Assembly: GCA_019752975.1 (NCBI GenBank)
Contig: JAIELM010000489.1
Span: forward strand, 1 to 14,472
Direction of reading: 5' to 3'
Source of the DNA: Undibacterium sp.
Lineage (GTDB): Bacteria > Pseudomonadota > Gammaproteobacteria > Burkholderiales > Burkholderiaceae_D
Length of the DNA: 14,472 bases
Shown piece by piece: positions 6,623 to 14,410 of the stretch. The notes under the pieces were generated by a model. The model did not search any database, was not told where the DNA came from, and worked only from the letters and a program-made list of their open reading frames with translations. The number at the start of each line of letters is the position of its first letter. The first letter of the stretch is position 1. Position numbers and translations under genes: made by a program.

Positions 6623-6638
6623 ACGAACGACCGTTCGT
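6623..6638. promoter_or_regulatory. Palindromic operator, TetR-family type
   Basis: ACGAACGACCGTTCGT is a perfect 7-bp inverted repeat (ACGAACG/CGTTCGT) around a 2-bp centre. ACCGTTCGT-like arms are typical of operators bound by TetR-family repressors. It lies 65-80 bases upstream of the DoxX ATG. No TetR gene is in the window, so the regulator would be encoded elsewhere. Confidence 0.6.
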
Positions 6639-6854
6639 GTGTGAAGAGTAACTACGCTGTAAAGAAGGAGTAGCCGACATTCAACTTGGACTAAATCCTG
6701 ATTTTCTTGGGGCGATAAAATTAAGAAGCCCAATGAGAAAATAATTGGAAAAGTCGCTGAGAGAATATTCTCAATATCAAATTCAAAACGATTACACCCT
6801 AAAGTATTTGCATTCAATAGCCGTAAAGCCATTACGAACTATTAAATTACTGTC

Positions 6855-7145
6855 ATGCTCCCTTTAAAAATATTACGCATTTTCGACTATCAACAACCAA
6901 GGGTTGAGTCTAAACCAATAGACCAATTACCTAGTAACGAAGTCAATTCTCTCAAAAACCATGCTTTTGCGAGCACTGAAGAACGCCGCAACATTCAAGA
7001 TCGCCGTAGTAATGAACGACGCGAAAAACAAGACGCCACCTTACTCAATACGCGCCGCCCTCAGGGTCGCCGCCGTTCATTGGGTAGGCGCGAGACCGAC
7101 ATAAGTGAAGAAATCACGTATCGTCCCATTTCCATCAAGGGTTGA
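6855..7145 (+). CDS. Small Arg-rich hypothetical protein with repeated RR motifs
   Basis: This is a 96-residue soluble protein of unknown function. After a short hydrophobic start (MLPLKILRIFDY) it has an acidic/polar linker and then a series of di-arginine blocks between residues 44 and 80: ERRNIQDRRSNERREK, then TRRPQGRRRSLGRRETD. The E/D-RR spacing is about 6-7 residues, suggesting a charged helix or a nucleic-acid- or membrane-phosphate-binding tail. Similar short DRR/ERR-repeat proteins are common in betaproteobacteria, but I know of no assigned role. There is no clear ribosome site before the ATG. It stands alone between the divergent DoxX gene and minC. Strand, codon use and the regular motif argue for a real gene. 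Confidence 0.65.
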   Translation: MLPLKILRIFDYQQPRVESKPIDQLPSNEVNSLKNHAFASTEERRNIQDRRSNERREKQDATLLNTRRPQGRRRSLGRRETDISEEITYRPISIKG

Positions 7146-7208
7146 CTCTGGCTCAAGCACCTGAATTTTAAAATAACAACAAACTTCGGCATCTTTCACC
7201 GCTTATCT

Positions 7209-7241
7209 CACTCATTTTAGGGTATTGAGTGCAGATTTTTT
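7209..7241 (+). terminator. Weak intrinsic-terminator candidate
   Basis: CACTCA (7209-7214) pairs with TGAGTG (7226-7231) over an 11-base loop, and six T residues follow at 7236-7241. The stem is short and AT-rich. It would separate the small Arg-rich gene from the min operon. Confidence 0.3.
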
Positions 7242-7298
7242 GCTATGTGGGCAATGACTTGGTAGGATGTCGCTTGTGGCGGTTTTGTGTGGTTTTAA

Positions 7299-8090
7299 AT
7301 GCGCCTATTTTCTCCTACCGCCTTTATATTTCGCCACATGCAAACTGAGCAAAACCTTAAACCAATAGAAATCAAAATAGCTACCGTCGTCACGGTTGCG
7401 GTGATTGTGAATGTCGGCGCGCTTGATGTATTGGAGCTGGCCTTACAAAAAATGACGGGCGGCGCGCCAGATTTCTTTGAAGATGAATTGGCGACCTTAG
7501 ACGTGGCCACCATTGCCGAACAATATCTAGAATGGCCTGCCCTACTTGCACTGTTAAAGTCCTATGGCTTGCATGTGGTGGCAATACGCCATGCCAAAGA
7601 GCTCGATCATGCCCAATTACGTGGTCTAGGACTGAGCATCGATGTACAGAGCAAGGCTAGGCCTGCACAACCTGAGGATCAAGCATCGCCGTCGGCATCC
7701 ACTTCGGCACCTGCGATAGCCGTCGTCGCGGCACAACCAGCGGTCCATACCCCAGCCATGATTATCGATACGCCCGTGCGCGCTGGGCAGCGGATTTATG
7801 CGCGTGGCTGTGATTTAATTATCACCGCATCGGTCAATAATGGAGCGGAAGTCATCGCTGATGGCAGCATCCATATTTATGCCCCGCTACGTGGGCGCGC
7901 CTTAGCAGGAGCTAGAGGGAATACGGACGCTCGAATTTTTACCATGGCAATGCAAGCCGAATTAGTCTCAATTGCAGGAATTTACTCAACGTTTGAATCC
8001 GGTTTCCCCGATCTAGCTAAGCAACAACCAGTGCAAATTAAACTAGTTGGTGACAGTATTGAAGTATCATCGATAAAAACTGTGGTTTGA
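7299..8090 (+). CDS. minC: Septum site-determining protein MinC
   Basis: MinC is the FtsZ-polymerisation inhibitor of the Min system. It is brought to the membrane by MinD and keeps division at mid-cell. The N-terminal MinC domain spans about 20-112 (PIEIKIATVVTVAV, then PDFFEDELATLDVA). An Ala/Pro/Ser-rich linker (117-152) follows, then the C-terminal beta-helix that dimerises and binds MinD. That domain contains PVRAGQRIYARGCDLII, NGAEVIADGSIHIYAPLRG and AELVSIAGIYSTFE. Length from this ATG is 263, normal for beta-proteobacterial MinC. An in-frame ATG at 7338 (250 residues) lies only a few residues before the conserved LKPIEIK strand and may be the true start. Neither has a good ribosome site. 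It heads the minCDE operon. Confidence 0.95.
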   Translation: MRLFSPTAFIFRHMQTEQNLKPIEIKIATVVTVAVIVNVGALDVLELALQKMTGGAPDFFEDELATLDVATIAEQYLEWPALLALLKSYGLHVVAIRHAKELDHAQLRGLGLSIDVQSKARPAQPEDQASPSASTSAPAIAVVAAQPAVHTPAMIIDTPVRAGQRIYARGCDLIITASVNNGAEVIADGSIHIYAPLRGRALAGARGNTDARIFTMAMQAELVSIAGIYSTFESGFPDLAKQQPVQIKLVGDSIEVSSIKTVV

Positions 8091-8156
8091 TTGAGTAAAA
8101 ATTCAAAATAACGGTTACTATTTTTAGTCGTATTAGTTAAATTAAAGGAGTTCTCT

Positions 8157-8972
8157 GTGGCAAGAATCATTGTGGTAACGTCGGGTAAAGGCGGGGTAGG
8201 GAAAACCACCTCAAGCGCGAGTTTCGCCTCTGGTTTGGCGCTGCGTGGGCATAAGACCGCTGTATTGGATTTTGACGTAGGTTTGCGTAATTTGGATTTA
8301 ATTATGGGCTGTGAACGTCGTGTGGTATACGACTTAGTCAATGTCATTAGTGGTGAAGCGACACTCAATCAAGCGCTCATTAAAGACAAACATTGCGATA
8401 ACTTATTTATTTTGCCCGCTTCGCAAACCCGTGATAAAGACGCACTGACCGAAGAAGGCGTAGAAAAAGTCCTTAATGATTTGATTAAGATGGATTTTGA
8501 GTACATCGTTTGTGATTCACCAGCGGGAATAGAACGTGGTGCGGTGATGGCATTGACCTTTGCTGATGAAGCGATTGTGGTGACCAATCCTGAGGTCTCT
8601 TCGGTGCGTGATTCTGACCGCATCTTGGGCATCATACAGGCCAAATCTAAACGAGCACAGGCCGGTGGCGATCCGGTCAAAGAACATTTATTGATTACCC
8701 GCTATTCGCCGAAAAGGGTAGAGGCGGGTGAGATGCTTTCCTACACGGACGTGCAGGAGATTTTGCGGATTCCTTTAATTGGTGTGATTCCAGAATCTGA
8801 AACAGTATTACATGCCTCTAACCACGGCAACCCAGCTATTCATATGAAGGGAAGTGATGTTTCTGACGCTTATTCTGACGTCGTCTCTCGCTTCTTAGGT
8901 GAAACACCGCCACTGCGTTTTGTGGAATATGAAAAGCCCGGACTTTTGCAACGTATTTTTGGAGGTAAATAA
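8157..8972 (+). CDS. minD: Septum site-determining ATPase MinD
   Basis: MinD is the membrane-associated ParA/MRP-type ATPase that recruits MinC and is driven off the membrane by MinE, giving pole-to-pole oscillation. The 271 residues match the family. The deviant Walker A is SGKGGVGKTT (9-18), with signature lysine K11 and P-loop K16. Other conserved parts are LDFDVGLRNLDLIMGCERR (switch I area, D40), the Walker B-like YIVCDSPAGIE and TNPEVSSVRDSDRI. The last residues, PGLLQRIFGGK, form the amphipathic membrane-targeting helix. The start is GTG at 8157 with AAAGGAG at 8144-8150, a strong ribosome site. It is 66 bases after minC and is separated from minE by a single base. Confidence 0.97.
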   Translation: MARIIVVTSGKGGVGKTTSSASFASGLALRGHKTAVLDFDVGLRNLDLIMGCERRVVYDLVNVISGEATLNQALIKDKHCDNLFILPASQTRDKDALTEEGVEKVLNDLIKMDFEYIVCDSPAGIERGAVMALTFADEAIVVTNPEVSSVRDSDRILGIIQAKSKRAQAGGDPVKEHLLITRYSPKRVEAGEMLSYTDVQEILRIPLIGVIPESETVLHASNHGNPAIHMKGSDVSDAYSDVVSRFLGETPPLRFVEYEKPGLLQRIFGGK

Positions 8973-8973
8973 A

Positions 8974-9240
8974 ATGGCTTTGCTTTCGTTTTTATTTAAT
9001 ACCAAACCCAAAAGCGCCAGTGCAGCGAAAGAACGGCTCCAAATTATCATCGCAAGAGAACGCAATGGTGGTCGCGAAGGCTATGACTTTTTACCGGCGT
9101 TAAGAGAAGAATTAATCGCCGTCATTGCTAAGTACACTAAGGTAAATCCCGATGACATTAAGATCTCTTTAGACAAGCAAGGTAATTTGGAAGTATTAGA
9201 TGTCAATGTGATTTTGCCGGATATGGAATTTCGTAGCTAA
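8974..9240 (+). CDS. minE: Cell division topological specificity factor MinE
   Basis: MinE stimulates MinD ATPase and restricts MinCD to the poles. The 88 residues match the family. The N-terminal MALLSFLFNTK is the membrane-binding segment. AAKERLQIIIARER is the anti-MinCD helix/strand that contacts MinD. The topological-specificity domain follows (LPALREELIAVIAKYTKVNPDDIKI, then the strand NLEVLDVNVILP). I chose the ATG at 8974 because GGAGG (8961-8965) lies 8 bases upstream and homologues begin there. The frame extends back to 8899 within minD, but that part is a shadow of MinD. Confidence 0.97.
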   Translation: MALLSFLFNTKPKSASAAKERLQIIIARERNGGREGYDFLPALREELIAVIAKYTKVNPDDIKISLDKQGNLEVLDVNVILPDMEFRS

Positions 9241-9254
9241 GCTATGTACGTTAA

Positions 9255-9290
9255 GCCCAATTGGAGCTGAGTTTTCTGCTCAATTTGGGC
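9255..9290 (+). terminator. Imperfect hairpin after minE
   Basis: GCCCAATTGGAGC (9255-9267) and GCTCAATTTGGGC (9278-9290) pair at 11 of 13 positions around a 10-base loop. It begins 15 bases after the minE stop, as expected for the operon end, but no T-run follows. Confidence 0.4.
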
Positions 9291-9345
9291 GCCAATGTGT
9301 AGACTTAGCGGCTCGTAATACAAACCAATTTTTCAAACAAAGATC

Positions 9346-10038
9346 ATGCGAATTGCTATCTTAGATGACGACCAAAGTCTGTTAACCTTAACCTCCGCGA
9401 CACTGACCGATGTCGGGCATGTCTGTCACAGCTTCACCAGCGGCAAGGCCATGATGCACTTGTTGCATAGAGAAAGTTTTGACTTGCTCATTCTCGATTG
9501 GCAAGTCCCTGATTTGAGCGGACCGGAAATTTTGCATTGGGTCAGAGAAAAATTATCTCCCACTCTACCCGTCCTATTTATGACCAGCCGCTCGGCCGAG
9601 GATGATATCGTGGCTGGACTCGCTGCCGGTGCCGACGATTACATGATTAAACCCATCCGTCGAGCAGAATTGGTCGCTCGCGTCTCGGCATTGCTACGCC
9701 GCGCTTACCCTAGTCAGGTCGCCAGTGAAGTGGTGAACTTTGGGGCGTATGAATTTACCGTACGCGCTAGCCGTGTTCGCTTGCATGGTGAAACCATAGA
9801 GTTGACGCAAAAAGAATTCGATTTAGCTCTCTTACTATTTCAAAATCTGGGTCGTCCATTGTCACGCGCCTATATCCTCGAAGCCGTCTGGTCTAGAGAC
9901 ATAGAAATTCCATCACGCACGATGGATACCCACATCTCGCGTGTGCGTAGCAAACTTGATTTGCGGCCCGAAAATGGCTATAGATTAGCGCCCGTTTATA
10001 GTTACGGTTACCGTCTCGAACAAATTTCCAAAGAGTAG
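9346..10038 (+). CDS. OmpR/PhoB-family response regulator
   Basis: This is a 230-residue two-component DNA-binding regulator. The receiver domain (1-118) has the acidic pocket D7-D8-D9, the phosphoacceptor D51 (LILDWQVPDLSG), the switch threonine T80 (FMTSR) and K102 (DYMIKPIRR), so it should be phosphorylatable. A winged-helix output domain follows (about 128-226). It includes ELTQKEFDLALLLFQNLGR, the recognition-helix region PSRTMDTHISRVRSKL, and the wing ending VYSYGYRLE. This is the OmpR/PhoB class, which usually binds tandem direct repeats 10-11 bp apart. The next gene starts 4 bases after its stop and the histidine kinase follows that, so the kinase is the likely partner. Targets are unknown. 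Only a weak ribosome site precedes the ATG. Confidence 0.94.
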   Translation: MRIAILDDDQSLLTLTSATLTDVGHVCHSFTSGKAMMHLLHRESFDLLILDWQVPDLSGPEILHWVREKLSPTLPVLFMTSRSAEDDIVAGLAAGADDYMIKPIRRAELVARVSALLRRAYPSQVASEVVNFGAYEFTVRASRVRLHGETIELTQKEFDLALLLFQNLGRPLSRAYILEAVWSRDIEIPSRTMDTHISRVRSKLDLRPENGYRLAPVYSYGYRLEQISKE

Positions 10039-10042
10039 AAAA

Positions 10043-11791
10043 ATGTGCATGCGCCTTAAGCCTAGTCTCGTATCGCAGACGATGAATTTCAGCGTCAGTT
10101 TATTTTTTCTGACATCGCTTGCGTTCTGTAGCACGGCCCATGCGCAGAAGCCCACAGGCAAGCCGGGCAGCATCAGTATCACGCCACCAGAAGTCACTTA
10201 CTTTGCCTTGGAGCGTGATACCTTATCGAGTATCGCCAAGCAGTTCACAGACAAAACGAGCAATTGGGAGCGCTTAGGCAAACGCAATAAAATTGGTAAT
10301 GATAGAGCGATACCGATTGGTTTCCCCATTATTATTCCGGCCGATTTATTACCAGAAGAAGCCAGCGTAGCCAACGTGGTCGCCATCGCCGGCAGCGTTA
10401 CTCAAGTCCTTAAAGATGGCTCAGAATCGCCGCTCGTGATCGGCAATACGGTCAAAGAAGGCAGCCGCATTAACACCAATAAAAACAGTTTTGTCAGCCT
10501 AGCTTTAGTCGATGATTCTAGAGTCTCGATACCGTCCAATAGCCAAGTGAGTTTGGCAAAATTGCGCGTGACAAAATACACCAAAAGCCCACGCACCGAA
10601 ATCAAACTCCTACAAGGCCGAGTAGAGTCTACCGTCACGCCACTGACACTCAATCAAGGGAGTTACCAAGTGACTTCGCCATTAGCCATTGCGGGTGTAC
10701 GTGGCACCCATTTTCGCGTAGGAGTGACCGATGCCGGAACGGCCAATGAAGTCTTAACTGGTGCGGTTGCGGTGGCTAAGTTGGAGACTAAGTTAGAGAC
10801 TAAGTTAGCGCCAAAATTAGAAAAAACCAATGCACTGATCTTGCCCGCCGGTGAAGGCAACATCGTCAATCTCGCCGGCGTAGGTCATGCGATTACGCTG
10901 CTGCCCGCTCCCGAATTAGTCGGCAACTATCAACTACAAGAGAGTCCTAGCGTGCAATTTACCGTGCAAGCGGTGGCACAAGCGCAGCAGTACCGCGCGC
11001 AAATTGCCAAAGATGCGCAAACCCAAAATCTGCTCGCCGAAAGCATGGCAAAAGATTTGCGCTTTAAATTTGAGGGCTTAGATGACGGTGCTTATTTTGT
11101 TAAACTCACCGCCATAGACACCAACGGCTTAGAGGGAATGCCACGCACCCTACCATTTACTCTTAAGGCACGTCCCGAACCGCCCTTCCCACTACAACCT
11201 AAGCACAAAGTACGTGCCGAAACTGTCGAGTTCAAATGGACTCAATTGCCCGATGCGAAGTCTTATCATTTGCAGGTGGCCTCTGATCCGAACTTTGCAA
11301 CGATAGTGATGGAAAAAACCGACCTCACAGAAGCTGAATTTAGTACCACACAATTACCCTTAGGGAGTTTTTACTGGCGACTCGCAAGTGTCATCACAAA
11401 AAATGGAGGAACTGACCAAGGTCCCTTTTCTCCAGCACAGAGCTTTGGTCATTTTGCGACGCAGAGCATGAATGCGGCTAACGATAATGGGGAAGATAAT
11501 TTGAATTTCAGTTGGCCTTCTGAAGCTGGACAAAGTTTCCTGGTCCAAATTGCGCAGGACATCGATTTCAAGAAAATTATTCTGGCAAAAAATACCGCAG
11601 TTCCGAGCTTAAGCATGCCCAGACCAGAAGCCGGTACCTATTTCATCAGAGTGCGAGCAACCGATGCGGATCGGTTTGTCGGAAATTTTTCTAAGCCGCA
11701 AAAATTCGACATCCAATTACGCTGGACTAGCGGTAGTGGCGAGGCGATTCATTCCACCAGTGGTGTTGTACGCCCGACTAAATACCAATAG
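10043..11791 (+). CDS. Exported LysM-FecR domain protein with C-terminal beta-sandwich repeats
   Basis: This is a 582-residue exported protein. The N-terminus has basic residues (R4, K6) and a hydrophobic core (SVSLFFLTSLAF), with cleavage likely near AHA-Q (34/35). A LysM-like domain lies at about 50-100 (ALERDTLSSIAKQF, then WERLGKRNKI), a module that binds peptidoglycan glycans. A FecR domain spans about 112-285, with VVAIAGSV, the strand pattern LALVDDSRVSIP and the diagnostic IAGVRGTHFRVGV. Three related segments follow, near 303-375, 392-466 and 485-557. Each resembles a fibronectin-III-like fold (VQFTVQ, VEFKWTQLPDAKSYHLQVA, LNFSWPSEAGQSFLVQIA). FecR in its name-giving role senses a signal in the periplasm; this one lacks a partner sigma factor here. 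Starts at 10049 or 10082 are also possible. The gene sits 4 bases after the regulator, suggesting an operon. Confidence 0.9.
   Translation: MCMRLKPSLVSQTMNFSVSLFFLTSLAFCSTAHAQKPTGKPGSISITPPEVTYFALERDTLSSIAKQFTDKTSNWERLGKRNKIGNDRAIPIGFPIIIPADLLPEEASVANVVAIAGSVTQVLKDGSESPLVIGNTVKEGSRINTNKNSFVSLALVDDSRVSIPSNSQVSLAKLRVTKYTKSPRTEIKLLQGRVESTVTPLTLNQGSYQVTSPLAIAGVRGTHFRVGVTDAGTANEVLTGAVAVAKLETKLETKLAPKLEKTNALILPAGEGNIVNLAGVGHAITLLPAPELVGNYQLQESPSVQFTVQAVAQAQQYRAQIAKDAQTQNLLAESMAKDLRFKFEGLDDGAYFVKLTAIDTNGLEGMPRTLPFTLKARPEPPFPLQPKHKVRAETVEFKWTQLPDAKSYHLQVASDPNFATIVMEKTDLTEAEFSTTQLPLGSFYWRLASVITKNGGTDQGPFSPAQSFGHFATQSMNAANDNGEDNLNFSWPSEAGQSFLVQIAQDIDFKKIILAKNTAVPSLSMPRPEAGTYFIRVRATDADRFVGNFSKPQKFDIQLRWTSGSGEAIHSTSGVVRPTKYQ
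10776..10811 (+). repeat. 12-base tandem repeat inside the FecR gene
   Basis: Units CTAAGTTGGAGA, CTAAGTTAGAGA and CTAAGTTAGCGC follow head to tail at 10776, 10788 and 10800. They encode the charged, helix-like stretch KLETKLETKLAPKLEK within the late FecR domain. In-frame slippage here could change length by four residues without breaking the gene. Confidence 0.8.
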
Positions 11792-11810
11792 TTCCTCATC
11801 GTTACGGCGG

Positions 11811-11838
11811 TTTTGCGGGAGTTTTGCAGGAATTTTGC
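11811..11838 (+). promoter_or_regulatory. Three TTTTGC boxes at 11-bp period
   Basis: TTTTGC occurs at 11811-11816, 11822-11827 and 11833-11838, exactly 11 bases apart, in the 90-base gap before the kinase gene. Around each is a loose G-R-TTTTGC-R consensus. Same-face tandem repeats of this spacing are the usual binding layout of OmpR-family regulators such as the one encoded here. No convincing promoter hexamers are seen beside it. Confidence 0.45.
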
Positions 11839-11881
11839 AAAATGACCACCAGTACTAGCACTTCAATTTTTATCTGCAAGG

Positions 11882-14365
11882 ATGAGTCGCCAATTGCCCC
11901 ATAGGATGAAAAAACCGCAAAAAAAACGCCCTCGCCCAAAGCAGCAACTTGCCTTTCGAGAGTGGTGTACGCTCACCGCTCTACTCTTGCTGCTGACGGC
12001 AAGCTCAGTATTTTTTGAAGCTTTCAAGCGTTTAGATCAAACCATTTACGATCGTCTACTACAGGCGCAGACGCAGCCAGCCCGCGATGATATTATCATC
12101 GTCGCTATTGACGACTACAGCTTAGCGCAGCTCGGTCGTTGGCCATGGCCACGCAAGCTACATGCCAAATTATTAGAGCAGATCAATCAAGCCAAACCAC
12201 TCACCATCGGAATAGATATTCTGTTTTCCGAGCCAGAGTTAGACCCCAATTCGGCATCAAATAATAACGGTGATACGCAATTAGTCTCGGCCATGGCGCA
12301 GAACCACAATGTCGTGCTACCTGTATTATCCCATCAAGCCGGTAGCGGGCTAGCCGCAGCCTTACCACTTCCTGCATTCACGCAAGTGGCAAGAGACTTG
12401 GGGCATATTCATGTCGAGTTGGATAATGATGGTGTAGCACGAAGTGTCTTTTTAAGGGAGGGCATTGCGGGCAAGTGGTGGCCCCATTTTTCCTTGGCCT
12501 TGCACGATGTAGGCAAGGGTGTACAACGCTCAATCAAGGACACCAACGATTACCCTGGCACCACATCACTCAAACCAAGCCGAGAGGCGAGTGAACTATG
12601 GCAACGCGATTTGCACATGCTCATCCCCTACTATGGTGGTAGTGGTCATTTCAGTTCGGTGCCATATGTTTCGGTATTGCGCGGCGAAGTTCCAGCCGAT
12701 TTTTTTCACAATAAATATGTCTTGATTGGCCCGACTGCGCTTGGTATGGCCGATGCATTTCCCACCCCGGTCACATCGAATCAAGGGGTCATATCGGGAG
12801 TAGAGATCAACGCCAATGTTTTAGCCAGCTTACTTGATGGCCGCTCTATCCACGTGGTACCAGTGTGGCAAGCATTATTCATTAGCATGGCAATCGTCTT
12901 ACTGGCACTGTCGAGCTTCATCTTCTTCTCACCGCGCGTGGGGCTCTTGACTGTCGCGAGCTTAAGCTTAACTATGCTACTGCTATGCTACTTTTTGCTA
13001 CGCTCAGGCTTATGGCTACCTCCTAGCGCTTGCCTATTGGTATTACTTATCTCTTACCCATTATGGAGTTGGCGACGACTCGAGGCAGCTATCCATTTTT
13101 TAGGAGAAGAATTTATCCTGCTCGATAGAGAGCCACATGTATTACCTGAATTCGACCCTGATCGTGACGCCACCTCCGATCACGATGCAGTGGCCACTAA
13201 TCGCGCTCTTGAAGACAAATTGGAACAACATATTAACGCTATGCGCACGGCTGCCAGACGGGTGCGTGACTTACGTCAATTTGTCAGTGATAGCCTGCAT
13301 AGCCTACCAGACGCAACTATGGTCACCAGCGTGGACGGCAATGTATTACTGGCTAATCCGCCTGCTGTAACCTACTTCAAGAGTATCGGCATGCCGCATG
13401 TAATTGATACCTTAGTGCCGTATTTATTTTCCAATATGAGTCAACCACATACCGTGTATGCCAAGGAAGATGGGGCGTTTAGTTGGTGGCATTTACTCGA
13501 CTTAGCACAGACCTCCTTACTGATCAAAGGGGTCGAAGTGATCGATCCTAAAGAACGAGATTTAATCATTAAAAGTGCGCCCTGCTACTCAGGCAGCAAG
13601 ACCTTGGTCGGTTGGATTGTCAGTATTATCGACATCTCCGATATACGCCAAGCAGAGCGTAGACGTGACGAAACGCTGCATTTTATTTCCCACGATATGC
13701 GCGCGCCTCAAGCCTCTATTCTCGCTTTGATCGAGCTACAAAAAGATGATAAAACAGCGCTCACACATCAAGACTTTTTAGATCGCATAGAAAAAGCCTC
13801 GCGTGTCACCTTGGGTCTAGCCGACAATTTTGTTCAACTAGCTCACGCCGAATCGAATGAATACAAATTGATTGAAACTGACTTTCAAGACCTGCTTGTC
13901 GATGCGAGTGACGAGATGTGGAGTTTGGCCAAGAGTAAAAATATCAAAATCAACACGCTCATACCTGAGGGCGAATATCCGGTGCAAGTTGACCGCAGCT
14001 TAATGACTCGCGTACTCATCAACTTGATTTCCAACGCAATTAAATATAGTCCCAGAGATACCATCGTTACTTGTAAGCTGGCCTTTGAGACGATTAACCT
14101 CAATGACTTCATCGTCTGCAGCATACAGGACCAAGGCTATGGCATTCCACGCAGTGAGCAAAGCAAAATATTTCAACGCTTTACCCGACTCAATCACCAG
14201 CAACAAGACAAGGGCAAAAAAAATGAAGGCATAGGCTTAGGCATGGTGTTTGTTAAGACCGTCATAGATAGGCACTTCGCCCACATTAGTTTTAACAGCG
14301 TCCCTAACCAAGGAACTTGCTTCACCATAAGAATTGCGGCAGATAATGCTAGGCCAAGTCGTTAA
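11882..14365 (+). CDS. CHASE2-PAS hybrid-free sensor histidine kinase
   Basis: This is an 827-residue membrane sensor kinase. A first helix (29-48) leads to an extracytoplasmic CHASE2 domain (about 50-325) with the typical DDIIIVAIDDYSLAQLG start, PWPRKLHAKLLEQI and the later YVLIGPTALGMADAFPTPV and GVEINANVLASLLDG. Three membrane helices follow (about 330-350, 353-375, 378-396), the standard CHASE2 topology. A coiled coil (437-465) and a PAS-like domain (466-585, SLPDATMVTSVDGNVLLANP) come next. The HisKA phosphoacceptor is H604 (FISHDMRAP). The ATPase domain has N718 (LISNAIKYSP), the G1 box DQGYGIP (750-756) and the G2 box GIGLGM (783-788). All catalytic parts look intact and there is no receiver domain. 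The ATG at 11882 has AAGG too close; the ATG at 11906 (MKKPQKKRPRPK) is an alternative. It is probably partner to the upstream regulator. Confidence 0.94.
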   Translation: MSRQLPHRMKKPQKKRPRPKQQLAFREWCTLTALLLLLTASSVFFEAFKRLDQTIYDRLLQAQTQPARDDIIIVAIDDYSLAQLGRWPWPRKLHAKLLEQINQAKPLTIGIDILFSEPELDPNSASNNNGDTQLVSAMAQNHNVVLPVLSHQAGSGLAAALPLPAFTQVARDLGHIHVELDNDGVARSVFLREGIAGKWWPHFSLALHDVGKGVQRSIKDTNDYPGTTSLKPSREASELWQRDLHMLIPYYGGSGHFSSVPYVSVLRGEVPADFFHNKYVLIGPTALGMADAFPTPVTSNQGVISGVEINANVLASLLDGRSIHVVPVWQALFISMAIVLLALSSFIFFSPRVGLLTVASLSLTMLLLCYFLLRSGLWLPPSACLLVLLISYPLWSWRRLEAAIHFLGEEFILLDREPHVLPEFDPDRDATSDHDAVATNRALEDKLEQHINAMRTAARRVRDLRQFVSDSLHSLPDATMVTSVDGNVLLANPPAVTYFKSIGMPHVIDTLVPYLFSNMSQPHTVYAKEDGAFSWWHLLDLAQTSLLIKGVEVIDPKERDLIIKSAPCYSGSKTLVGWIVSIIDISDIRQAERRRDETLHFISHDMRAPQASILALIELQKDDKTALTHQDFLDRIEKASRVTLGLADNFVQLAHAESNEYKLIETDFQDLLVDASDEMWSLAKSKNIKINTLIPEGEYPVQVDRSLMTRVLINLISNAIKYSPRDTIVTCKLAFETINLNDFIVCSIQDQGYGIPRSEQSKIFQRFTRLNHQQQDKGKKNEGIGLGMVFVKTVIDRHFAHISFNSVPNQGTCFTIRIAADNARPSR

Positions 14366-14410
14366 ACCTAAATTCCTCTATTGACCGCTACAAATGCTCT
14401 GGTAAGCCGC

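Noticed and set aside
6569..6832. An 87-codon minus-strand frame upstream of the DoxX gene with a hydrophobic middle
   Set aside because: It has no ribosome site, spans the TetR-type palindrome and the DoxX leader, has Ser/His-rich chance-like ends, and matches no family I know.
7225..7249. TTGAGT and TATGTG as a minC promoter
   Set aside because: The spacing is only 13 bases and the -10 match is poor, so it is not supportable as a promoter.
8899..8973. N-terminal extension of minE within minD
   Set aside because: It overlaps the MinD membrane-targeting helix codons, and the ATG at 8974 has a strong GGAGG site and matches MinE length.
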